Positions 6,693 to 12,187 of a stretch of 12,187 nt of DNA are shown in pieces. Under the pieces are notes generated by a model. It was not told the origin of the DNA and made no database searches. It saw nothing but the letters and a program-made list of their open reading frames with translations. A program made the position numbers and the translations under genes. The first letter of the stretch is position 1. Each line of letters starts with the position of its first letter. The DNA comes from Oribacterium sp. (lineage in GTDB: Bacteria; Bacillota_A; Clostridia; Lachnospirales; Lachnospiraceae): positions 1-12,187 of the forward strand of contig JAGAXP010000015.1 of the NCBI GenBank assembly GCA_017940955.1, given 5' to 3'.

Positions 6693-6721
6693 AAAAAACA
6701 ACCAGCCCATGAGCTGGTTGT
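6693..6721 (-). terminator. Intrinsic terminator of the secreted-protein gene
   Basis: On the minus strand a perfect 9-bp stem (ACAACCAGC at 6698-6706 with 6713-6721, 6-nt loop) is followed by U6 (complement of 6693-6698). It lies 11 nt past the stop of the minus-strand gene at 6733. Confidence 0.88.
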
Positions 6722-6732
6722 CTGTACACTTA

Positions 6733-7395
6733 TTAGTATTCGGATGTGATACTGATTACCTTGCCATTGGATACTTCAATGGTTGTTGACATACGGTGAT
6801 TTAAAAAGTCGGCAAATGTGGTTTTTACCATACCGCGTTCATCTATGATGTAGAAGGCAGCATTGGGATCTAGTTCAAAAGTATAAAACCCATAATCTAT
6901 GTCCGAGGTCTTCTCATCGTAACGATATGACTTTTTGTATAGAAATTTTGCGATTATACTTAACTGATTACCTTGTATAGTCATACCACCGTACTGATGC
7001 ACATGATATATACCATCTTTGGTTAGTACATTAGTCTGCTGAATCTGAGATTCGTTTACATCAGAACCAGTGTTTTGTGTCTGTGCAGTAATGTTCTCTA
7101 CCCACACACCATTAGAATCAACGTAATATCCATCAGGAGTATAAGTGTCCCTATACATCCAACCGTTCTCATTAAAATAATGATAATCACCATCAATTAT
7201 TGTCCATCCGATGGCTTCGGTACCGTCAGGTTTTGTATATGTCCATCCCTTTCCCTGTACCCAGAGACCTCCTTCCTGGCTGTAGAAGGTATCGATTCCA
7301 TCATTAAAATGATATTTCTGAACATCAGCCAAACTGACGATGCTCATTAAAACAACTAAAACTAAAGTTATAAAAGGTATTTTTGTACTACGCAT
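6733..7395 (-). CDS. Secreted protein with choline/glucan-binding-like repeats
   Basis: A 220-residue protein with a signal peptide (basic MRSTK, hydrophobic 7-21, probable cleavage near 23-24 after SLA). Residues about 44-99 carry cell-wall-binding-type repeats rich in W, G and Y: GKGWTYTKPDGTEAIGWTII, DGDYHYFNENGWM, then PDGYYVDSNGVWV. This pattern is shared with choline- and glucan-binding modules that tether proteins to the cell surface. A Gln/Asn/Thr-rich spacer (102-122) and a C-terminal domain of about 95 residues follow, which I do not recognise; it ends with a beta-rich TTIEVSNGKVISITSEY. The ATG at 7395 has GTGAGG 4 nt upstream. It is monocistronic, with its own terminator, and the gene lies between two copies of a 36-bp direct repeat. 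Confidence 0.78.
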   Translation of the reverse strand: MRSTKIPFITLVLVVLMSIVSLADVQKYHFNDGIDTFYSQEGGLWVQGKGWTYTKPDGTEAIGWTIIDGDYHYFNENGWMYRDTYTPDGYYVDSNGVWVENITAQTQNTGSDVNESQIQQTNVLTKDGIYHVHQYGGMTIQGNQLSIIAKFLYKKSYRYDEKTSDIDYGFYTFELDPNAAFYIIDERGMVKTTFADFLNHRMSTTIEVSNGKVISITSEY

Positions 7396-7818
7396 TTTTC
7401 CTCACTTTCTAAATATAGTTTACGTAAAATAATTGGTTTTCTAATAACTTATAGCTTAAATCTACTGATGTAGTTTTCATAGTCCACGATGTTATATATT
7501 TATTAAATATCACTCGTCGAAATCAATTTATTTTTAATATTTGATTTTTCATGAGGGGGGTATCATTAATTTTGGTGCTTTAAAATTCTGACTGTTAGTT
7601 GTTGAACGATGGCCGGAAAATTGACCCTCGTATTTGTGTAATTGCACATTATAGCGGCACAGTCAAAGGAAGCACCAATACAAGTACAGACAAAAGATAA
7701 TGGACCAATATTATAAATATGGCTTCACTAATACCCCACGAGCTTGCATTTTTGTAACGAAAAAAGTGAGGGAAAAGAAGAATTCGGCAGAAAATATTGC
7801 AGGAAATATTAATAAAAT
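7396..7818. other. Long non-coding stretch with one repeat copy
   Basis: About 420 bp of A+T-rich DNA. It should hold the minus-strand promoter of the secreted-protein gene near 7400-7500, but no clear -35/-10 pair was identified. Apart from the 36-bp repeat at 7601-7636, a 14-bp segment at 7639-7652 matches 5902-5915 upstream of the recombinase at 13 positions. No protein-like reading frame was seen in any frame I checked. Confidence 0.5.
7601..7636. repeat. 36-bp direct repeat, copy 2
   Basis: Starts GTTGAACGATGGCCGG and ends CCCTCGTATTTG; one mismatch to copy 1 at 6657-6692, same orientation, 944 bp apart. It is followed at once by TGTGTAA, a motif also seen upstream of the broken recombinase. 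Confidence 0.85.
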
Positions 7819-7853
7819 TAAAAAAATACAGGAGCGACCTAAGCCACTCCTGT
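7819..7853 (-). terminator. Strong minus-strand intrinsic terminator
   Basis: An 11-bp stem with a 4-nt loop on the minus strand: complement of 7843-7853 with 7828-7838, two G-U pairs. A U-rich tract follows (complement of 7819-7826). It lies 20 nt past the stop of the gene remnant ending at 7873 and probably belonged to that gene. Confidence 0.82.
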
Positions 7854-7872
7854 CCTCAAAAAACTATAATGT

Positions 7873-8049
7873 TTAGCCTATCAGCATGTACCAGTATGGA
7901 GTACCGTTCGCATCCACGTAGCATGATGCACCGACACAGGTGCCGTCAGTAAGGGATGGAGTGCGGTCCTCATAAATGTCTCTGTTCTGGATCATACTGT
8001 TATACTCGTTATATACTATGATCTTCTGGGTACACTGTCTTTTGCGTTG
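7873..8049 (-). pseudogene. 3' remnant of a secreted/CAP-like protein gene
   Basis: On the minus strand a frame is open from just after a TAG (complement of 8050-8052) to a TAA at 7873-7875, about 58 codons, with no start codon at a sensible place. The translation looks like a genuine C-terminus: it contains IIVYNEYNSMIQNRDIYED and ends CVGASCYVDANGTPYWYMLIG. The closing pattern (G-A-x-C-Y-x-D-x-NG-x-x-YW) resembles the end of CAP/SCP-like extracellular proteins, but the match is weak. It keeps a strong terminator at 7819-7853. The 5' part of the gene is missing; the next DNA upstream is the end of a Nudix gene fragment in the same direction. Confidence 0.5.
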
Positions 8050-8072
8050 CTAAATCCGCCCTTTTCTTCTTG

Positions 8073-8396
8073 TCATGCTTTCTTTAATGCATCCATCATT
8101 ATATCATCATGATCAAATGCTAGATCTTTAAGAGTAAGTTCTGTTTCACCATTCACGAATCGGTAATTGTCATTTTCATGTATAACAGTAAACCATCCGG
8201 CATCCGCTGCATCATCCGCGGCAATAGGCTTTACCTTATCAGGATCAACAACAGCCAAATATGCGGCTGAGACGGTCCATCCGCGGGGATCCCTTCCCGG
8301 TTTGCTGTAAACTCCTATTAACGCAAGATCTTTCGGTGCCATTTCAACACCAGTTTCTTCTGAAAGCTCTCTTGCAGCTGTTTCCTCAATTCGCTC
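8073..8396 (-). pseudogene. Nudix hydrolase gene, 5' end lost
   Basis: On the minus strand the frame reads ERIEETAARELSEETGVEMA and then continues to LKKA and a stop at 8073-8075. RELSEETGV matches the core of the Nudix box (REUxEExGU) that binds the metal-pyrophosphate. GVYSKPGRDPRGWTVSAAYL downstream is typical of the family (ADP-ribose or nucleotide pyrophosphatases; substrate not predictable). The first half of the Nudix box (the GG and the GxxxxxE part) and everything before it are missing. Homology stops at about 8396, where a cupin fragment of the opposite strand begins. The ATG at 8342-8340 lies inside the domain, after the box, so it is not the native start. Non-functional as it stands. 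Confidence 0.82.
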
Positions 8397-8619
8397 ACAT
8401 AAAAAGAATGAAGAGATCTATATCATCCTTTCAGGAAAGGGCAAAGCTTCGATAGATTGAGAGGATGTTGAAATCGCAAAGGGCGATGTAGTCAAGATTT
8501 CACCCGAAGGAAAGAGACAGTTCTTTGCGGCTGATGATTCAGAGCTTAGCTACGCATGTATCCAGGTTAAGGCTGGTTCAATCGATGGCTACACTGCAGA
8601 TGATGCCGTGATATACTGA
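8395..8619 (+). pseudogene. Cupin-domain gene fragment, 5' end lost and with an internal stop
   Basis: The frame starts abruptly with SHKKNEEIYIILSGKGKA, the metal-binding cupin motif 1 region (H...NEEIY..L.G.G). It then meets TGA at 8458-8460 where a glycine (GGA) would be expected after SID. Past the stop the same frame continues EDVEIAKGDVVKISPEGKRQ and SELSYACIQVKAGSIDGYT to a TGA at 8617-8619. Cupins are small beta-barrel proteins, often metal-dependent. The N-terminal part is absent: the sequence immediately upstream is the truncated Nudix gene on the other strand. Two independent lesions make this a pseudogene. Confidence 0.8.
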
Positions 8620-8666
8620 TTCCATGAGCTGGTAATCAGCAGATTCTTTTGAGGCGGTGATACTTG

Positions 8667-9122
8667 ATGATAATAAATACAGGACAAAGGACAGACATAC
8701 CTGCATTCTATTCAGAATGGTTTTCCAACAGACTGAAAGAAGGCTTTGTATGTGTCCGTAATCCTTATAATCCTGAACAGGTAAGTCGTTACCGCCTTGA
8801 TCCTAATGTAGTCGATGTTATCGGATTCTGTACAAAGAATCCTTCACCCATGTTCAGGTACATGGATCTTCTTAGAGATTATGGTCAATACTGGTTTGTG
8901 ACGATAACTCCCTACGGGAGAGATATAGGAGCCTATAATACTTGTAAACATCTCTGCAAATATTGCTATGCCAATCAAGACCCGGAAACAGTACTCTCTC
9001 AAAGCAGGTCACATGATCCAATGTCGCCGTTTCTTATCGGGAATTATTCTGAAGGGGATAAAATACATGATGTAGTGCAAAAATCATGGGTAAATGGGCA
9101 GATGGAACTATCTTTTGATTAA
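8667..9122 (+). CDS. DUF1848 protein with a large in-frame internal deletion
   Basis: A 151-residue protein. The first ~87 residues match the start of DUF1848 proteins (MIINTGQRTDIPAFYSEWF, then VRNPYNPEQVSRY, FCTKNPSPM, TITPYGRDI). The text then jumps directly to the family's C-terminal segment GAYNTCKHLCKYCYAN with its CxxxCxxC cluster (C93, C97, C100), followed by DPETVLSQSRSHDP. From memory full members are near 300 residues, so about 150 residues between DI87 and G88 are missing, with the frame kept. The cysteine cluster suggests an iron-sulfur, radical-SAM-like protein; the role of the family is unknown. The ATG at 8667 fits the family start; a TTG one codon earlier is possible. GAGGCGGTG at 8651-8659 serves as ribosome binding site. 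Probably non-functional unless the remnant has a new use. Confidence 0.78.
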   Translation: MIINTGQRTDIPAFYSEWFSNRLKEGFVCVRNPYNPEQVSRYRLDPNVVDVIGFCTKNPSPMFRYMDLLRDYGQYWFVTITPYGRDIGAYNTCKHLCKYCYANQDPETVLSQSRSHDPMSPFLIGNYSEGDKIHDVVQKSWVNGQMELSFD

Positions 9123-9264
9123 GAAAAGAAATTATATCAGGTTTCAGTTTCTTTTCAGTATAGGGTGATATTATATGCTCATCAGAGGAGGGACATACGC
9201 AGCGGTACATCCGTCAGAAACCCAGTAAAATCAACAAATGTCGGGCAATACAGCGACCTACCGT
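9123..9264. other. Short intergenic stretch after DUF1848
   Basis: About 140 bp with no recognised gene. A mini-frame at 9175-9228 (ATG, 17 codons, MLIRGGTYAAVHPSETQ) has no known match and is not called as a gene. Confidence 0.3.
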
Positions 9265-9297
9265 GACCTGTCGATATCGTGTCGGCGGGTCCTTTTT
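9265..9297 (+). terminator. Strong intrinsic terminator
   Basis: A 10-bp stem, GACCTGTCGA (9265-9274) with TCGGCGGGTC (9282-9291), including G-U pairs, a 7-nt loop, then CTTTTT. It would end transcription from the DUF1848 side and insulate the HTH/AlbA genes downstream. Confidence 0.85.
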
Positions 9298-9300
9298 ATC

Positions 9301-9355
9301 TTGACATTTAGCGGTTAAACGATTACACTTGACAGTGTGTTATTGTATGTATCTT
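9301..9355 (+). promoter_or_regulatory. Candidate tandem promoters for the HTH/AlbA genes
   Basis: Two perfect TTGACA boxes occur: 9301-9306, with TACACT at 9324-9329 (17-bp spacer), and 9329-9334, with TATCTT at 9350-9355 (15-bp spacer). The first pair has ideal spacing. The boxes sit directly after a terminator and before the ATG at 9369. Confidence 0.55.
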
Positions 9356-9368
9356 TAAAGGGGAATAT

Positions 9369-9590
9369 ATGCTGGAAGATTACGCTACAGTACAGGAAAT
9401 GGCTGAAAAATGGGGACTTAATGAGAGAACCGTACAGACTATGTGTGCGACCGGTAAGATAGAAGGACTTACTAAATTCGGAAGGTCGTGGGCGATTCCT
9501 AAAGATACAAAGAAACCAACAGATAATAGAGTGAAGTCCGGAGCATATAAAGACTGGCGAAAAAAACATACGAAGGATATCAAAGAGTAA
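9369..9590 (+). CDS. Small MerR/excisionase-like helix-turn-helix protein
   Basis: A 73-residue basic protein. Residues 3-45 fit the HTH_17 excisionase/MerR-like fold: YATVQEMAEKWGLNERTVQT, then a wing with LTKFGRSWAIPKD. A Lys-rich tail (about 49-73) follows. Such proteins bind DNA as small regulators or as directionality factors for integrases; no integrase is in view, so a regulator of the gene downstream is more likely. AAAGGGG (9357-9363) is 5 nt before the ATG. The stop lies within a run of three 7-bp repeats (AAAGAGT). The AlbA-type gene begins 57 nt later on the same strand, so the two are probably co-transcribed from the promoters at 9301-9355. Confidence 0.8.
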   Translation: MLEDYATVQEMAEKWGLNERTVQTMCATGKIEGLTKFGRSWAIPKDTKKPTDNRVKSGAYKDWRKKHTKDIKE

Positions 9591-9647
9591 AGAGTAAAGA
9601 GATATAACTCTTCAAATACTGCTTAATGAAATGGAGAGGTGATATTG

Positions 9648-11165
9648 GTGGTTGTTCAGAAGGAATTGTTTGGCGAGAGCAAACACATTGAATTTAAGGA
9701 AGAGATCCCTAAAAAACATGAGAAATTTCTGAAGGACATTATTGCTTTTGCCAATACTTCCGGTGGAAAGACAATTGTTGGAGTGGTCGATGAAACAGGT
9801 GAGGTGGTGGGATTAGGAGATCAGAATCCTTTTAAGTTGTCGGATGCCATATCGAACATGATATCCGATGCATGCACTCCTCAGATCAATGTGGAGATCA
9901 CGCCAAAGACGATTGACGATAAAACAGTTCTTGAAGTGGAGGTTTTCCACGGCAAATACTGTCCATATTATCTTGCGGCAGTTGGCAAGGAGAAGTCTGC
10001 GTATGTCAGGGTTAACGGTACAAGCCGCCCGGCAGATGCAAGGACATTGAAGGAACTTGAGCTTATGGGTCAGCAACTTTCCTATGACACAATGAGAGAA
10101 ATTGGAGAAAAATATGACCCCGAGGCGGTAAAACAGCTCATGAACAGTATGTTTCAAAAAGCACTTGATGCTTGCAGAAATGATGCAGAGCGTGAGGATG
10201 TACACCCTCTTACGGTGGCAAAACTGGAGGATTTTGGCATCTTGTGTAAAGACGGGAAAGATTATGCACCGACTCATGCGTATACACTTCTTACAAAACC
10301 GACTGACAGGAATATAAAGATTCAATGCGCTCTTTTTAAAGGGACAGAGCGTGATGAATTTATTGACAAGAAGGAATTTTATGGTGCAATTCAGGAGCAG
10401 GTGGAGGAAGCGTATCAATTTGTTTTGCGACATATCAATATGGGCGCTGTTATAGATGGACTATATAGGCATGATGTATATGAACTTCCAACAAAATCAA
10501 TCAGGGAAATAATTGCTAACGCTTGTTTACATCGTAGCTATATGGATTCATCTGCGATTCAGGTGTCCATTTATGATGATAGACTGGAGGTGGATTCGCC
10601 CGGTATGCTTTATGATGGCTTGAATATTACAGAAGCACTTGCCGGAAAATCAAAATGTCGGAATAAAGCCATTGCGGAAGCATTTCAGTATATGAAGATC
10701 ATTGAAGGTTGGGGTACCGGGCTGCCAAGGCTCTTGCGTCAATGTAGGGAAAGAGGACTTCCGGAGCCAAAGTTTGAAGAGTTCGGCGATGGTATAAAAG
10801 TCACGGTATATAGAAAATCGGGTAGTGAGCAGGCGAATGGAGCTACCCAATCAACTACCCAATCATCCGATGAAAGAGAGATATCAGAAATTGAAGTTCG
10901 TATAGTCGATGCAATGAAGAAAAACAGTAAAATAACTCAAAGTCAGTTGGCATCTCAGCTTGGTATAGATGTAAATACTGTGAAGTATTACGTTCGTAAC
11001 CTTAGTAAGGAGAAGATAATAGAACATAAAGGAAGTAACAGAAACGGAGAATGGGTGGTCTTGATTGCAGATTATACAAAATGGCATCAGAAATATTTTG
11101 ATAATATAAGCTCCGATGATTTTCAAGCAGCCGCCGTGGATTATGCAAGAAACAATCCTCTGTAA
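9648..11165 (+). CDS. AlbA_2/Schlafen-type DNA-binding ATPase-like transcriptional regulator (COG2865)
   Basis: A 505-residue protein starting at a GTG (9648) 8 nt after GGAGAGG (9633-9639); a TTG at 9645 and a GTG at 9639 are alternatives. Domain order: AlbA_2 domain at about 10-125 (ESKHIEFKEE, then IAFANTSGGKTIVGV); a middle region to about 280; a GHKL-like ATPase fold at about 284-390 (SIREIIANACLHRSY, SIYDDRLEVDSPG, EGWGTGLPRLL); a Gln/Thr/Ser linker (GATQSTTQSSDE, 398-409); and a C-terminal winged helix at about 415-465 (KITQSQLASQLGIDVNTVKY). The family is widespread in accessory regions and is annotated as transcriptional regulators; real ATP use is rarely tested. It follows the small HTH gene and is followed by a perfect inverted repeat whose sequence resembles the linker-coding DNA. 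Confidence 0.85.
   Translation: MVVQKELFGESKHIEFKEEIPKKHEKFLKDIIAFANTSGGKTIVGVVDETGEVVGLGDQNPFKLSDAISNMISDACTPQINVEITPKTIDDKTVLEVEVFHGKYCPYYLAAVGKEKSAYVRVNGTSRPADARTLKELELMGQQLSYDTMREIGEKYDPEAVKQLMNSMFQKALDACRNDAEREDVHPLTVAKLEDFGILCKDGKDYAPTHAYTLLTKPTDRNIKIQCALFKGTERDEFIDKKEFYGAIQEQVEEAYQFVLRHINMGAVIDGLYRHDVYELPTKSIREIIANACLHRSYMDSSAIQVSIYDDRLEVDSPGMLYDGLNITEALAGKSKCRNKAIAEAFQYMKIIEGWGTGLPRLLRQCRERGLPEPKFEEFGDGIKVTVYRKSGSEQANGATQSTTQSSDEREISEIEVRIVDAMKKNSKITQSQLASQLGIDVNTVKYYVRNLSKEKIIEHKGSNRNGEWVVLIADYTKWHQKYFDNISSDDFQAAAVDYARNNPL
10820..10864 (+). repeat. CTACCC-rich linker segment (copy 1 of a repeat)
   Basis: Within the AlbA gene: GGGTAGTG (10820-10827), AATGGAGCTACCCAA (10836-10850), then a second CTACCCAATC (10855-10864). 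The same blocks in the same order occur at 11192-11227 with 8 and 3 nt removed. Here it codes for SEQANGATQSTTQS. Confidence 0.7.
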
Positions 11166-11180
11166 AAGTGTTTTACAGTT

Positions 11181-11225
11181 ATTGGGTAGTTTGGGTAGTG
11201 AATGGAACTACCCAAACTACCCAAT
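11181..11225. repeat. Perfect 18-bp inverted repeat downstream of the AlbA gene
   Basis: ATTGGGTAGTTTGGGTAG (11181-11198) is the exact reverse complement of 11208-11225, with a 9-nt loop. Each arm holds two TGGGTAG/CTACCCA units. No T-run follows, so it is a poor intrinsic terminator; it could be an operator or an RNA hairpin. A smaller perfect repeat, TGTAAAA (11161-11167) with TTTTACA (11171-11177), lies just upstream and spans the stop codon. The gene at 11273 starts 48 nt after the large repeat. Confidence 0.85.
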
Positions 11226-11272
11226 CGACAAGATTTTAGTATCGTTCACCATGATATGTAGGGGAGAGAAGC

Positions 11273-12187
11273 ATGTTTGAGATCAGAGAAAAGACCAATG
11301 AGGAAGCGCCGGTTTTAAAGCATTCTGCCGGAGTATTTCATGATGTCCTTATGGGTGGTAAAAGGCTATATCATGTGATAAGGGGTGACGGTGAGGATTA
11401 TGACATTGTTTATACCAAGAATTTCGATTATATCCTTCCGATGATGCCGGAGGCTTACAGACACATAGAGGTTTTCTGGGATTTCCTTAAGTATGATGAG
11501 GATGATATGTCCTCCATTGTCATGGATCAGTTTGAAACACGTAAGAAGGTGGTTTTTCAGGAGGTTAATGAATACTCCATAGTTATCGGACTTGTTCTCC
11601 TGAGAGAAAGAGAGGATCTGGAGCTGTTTTACGGTGACGAAAGGATCAGATGGTTTTTGCCTGAAAATAAACATCTCCATATAGGAGACGATCTTCCTGA
11701 GGATACCGAGGAAGTGCTGTATGTTACTCAGCCTCTTGGGTACAGCTATCAGAACTCCACAGGAAACAAGATAAGTGTCCTTTCGGTATTTCAAAGTATG
11801 TTCTATCTTCAGGCTGTTACTGACAAGCCTCCTTCTTCAATAAAGTATATCCATATGCAGTTTGACTCAGCTATTATAGGGATCGGAGCCATAGGCTCTC
11901 AGACGGCGCGCATTGAAAGCATATTCGAGAAAGCAGGTTGGAAGGCCTACATCACAGGAGATTATATAGGCAAATATCCCAGAGCCATGATAGACAAGTT
12001 CATGAATATTCCTTCAAAGCCCCGGGATGCAACGGAAGATAATACCTTTTTCCCGGACACCCTGCTTCTTTCGAGGCTTACGGTTACATATACCGGGATA
12101 CGTGCCAACAGAGTGTTTGACATATCATGGTTCAAGGATGATTTTTTAAGGCAGCTTGATGAATACGCAGAGGGAGTTATAGGCGAT
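11273..12187 (+). CDS. Unrecognised protein, truncated by window edge
   Basis: From the ATG at 11273 (AGGGGAG at 11260-11266, 6 nt upstream) 305 codons are open to the window end. There is no signal peptide or membrane segment in view, so it is probably cytoplasmic. The N-terminal ~180 residues are rich in acidic and aromatic residues (DYDIVYTKNFDYILPMMPEAY, then EVFWDFLKYDEDDMS). A glycine-rich IIGIGAIGS (201-209) could be a nucleotide-binding loop, but is not a clear Rossmann motif in context. The end (ANRVFDISWFKDDFLRQLDE and AEGVIGD) reminds me of proteins in Lachnospiraceae surface-polysaccharide clusters whose next segment carries an RGTDY motif. That resemblance is from memory and cannot be checked here. 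It is on the same strand as the AlbA gene, 107 nt downstream. Confidence 0.72.
   Translation, partial: MFEIREKTNEEAPVLKHSAGVFHDVLMGGKRLYHVIRGDGEDYDIVYTKNFDYILPMMPEAYRHIEVFWDFLKYDEDDMSSIVMDQFETRKKVVFQEVNEYSIVIGLVLLREREDLELFYGDERIRWFLPENKHLHIGDDLPEDTEEVLYVTQPLGYSYQNSTGNKISVLSVFQSMFYLQAVTDKPPSSIKYIHMQFDSAIIGIGAIGSQTARIESIFEKAGWKAYITGDYIGKYPRAMIDKFMNIPSKPRDATEDNTFFPDTLLLSRLTVTYTGIRANRVFDISWFKDDFLRQLDEYAEGVIGD

Noticed and set aside
8261..8455. Open frame of 64 codons on the plus strand
   Set aside because: It is antisense to the Nudix fragment and out of frame with the cupin fragment; composition is not protein-like.
9813..10433. Minus-strand open frame of 206 codons inside the AlbA gene
   Set aside because: Shadow of a strongly supported gene; rich in Cys, Leu and Phe with no recognisable domain or ribosome binding site.
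11366..11794. Minus-strand open frame of 142 codons
   Set aside because: Antisense to the plus-strand gene at 11273, which has a good ribosome binding site and 305 open codons.
1..12187. CRISPR array, tRNA, rRNA or riboswitch
   Set aside because: No regularly spaced repeats, no cloverleaf-like segment and no conserved riboswitch core were seen on reading; only two-copy repeats are present.

Overview
The window most resembles the accessory genome of a low-to-moderate-GC Firmicute, probably a gut or rumen Lachnospiraceae of the Butyrivibrio/Pseudobutyrivibrio type. This rests on strong AGGAGG-type ribosome binding sites, A+T-rich intergenic DNA with canonical intrinsic terminators, and the protein families present (NERD plus topoisomerase-type zinc finger, VanZ-like, DUF1848, COG2865 AlbA_2/ATPase, choline-binding-like repeats). 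The assignment is inference; there is no rRNA or tRNA in the window.

Layout. (1) 1-902: a eukaryotic-like protein kinase, cut by the window edge just after its HRD motif, is divergent from an XRE-type HTH protein. (2) 944-3461: a compact four-gene envelope operon (small multi-TM protein, VanZ-like protein, membrane-anchored or secreted protein with two tandem copies of one beta-rich domain, lipoprotein). It has 4-nt and 17-nt gene overlaps and ends at a 14-bp hairpin. (3) 3727-5802: two convergent NERD-nuclease-like proteins, each with a C-terminal four-cysteine zinc finger. Each has its own terminator, and a small orphan open frame lies between them. (4) 5803-9300: a decay zone. It holds a serine recombinase broken by two +1 frameshifts, a 36-bp direct repeat flanking a secreted-protein gene, the 3' remnant of a secreted or CAP-like protein, a 5'-truncated Nudix gene abutting a 5'-truncated cupin gene in the opposite orientation, and a DUF1848 protein that has lost its middle in frame. 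(5) 9301-11225: a small excisionase/MerR-like HTH protein and an AlbA_2/ATPase/winged-helix regulator. A perfect 18-bp inverted repeat follows, and its sequence is related to that regulator's own linker. (6) 11273-12187: an unrecognised protein that runs off the window.

How the parts may work together. Regions 1 and 2 could form a sensory and envelope-stress unit, but only the four-gene operon is well supported by gene spacing. Regions 4 and 5 read as a recombination hotspot where mobile DNA has come and gone. I do not see a complete, clearly new system. The best leads are the twin NERD/zinc-finger genes, the in-frame deleted DUF1848, the sharp Nudix/cupin junction, and the CTACCC repeat shared by the AlbA gene's linker and its 3' hairpin. 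No CRISPR array, tRNA or rRNA was seen.
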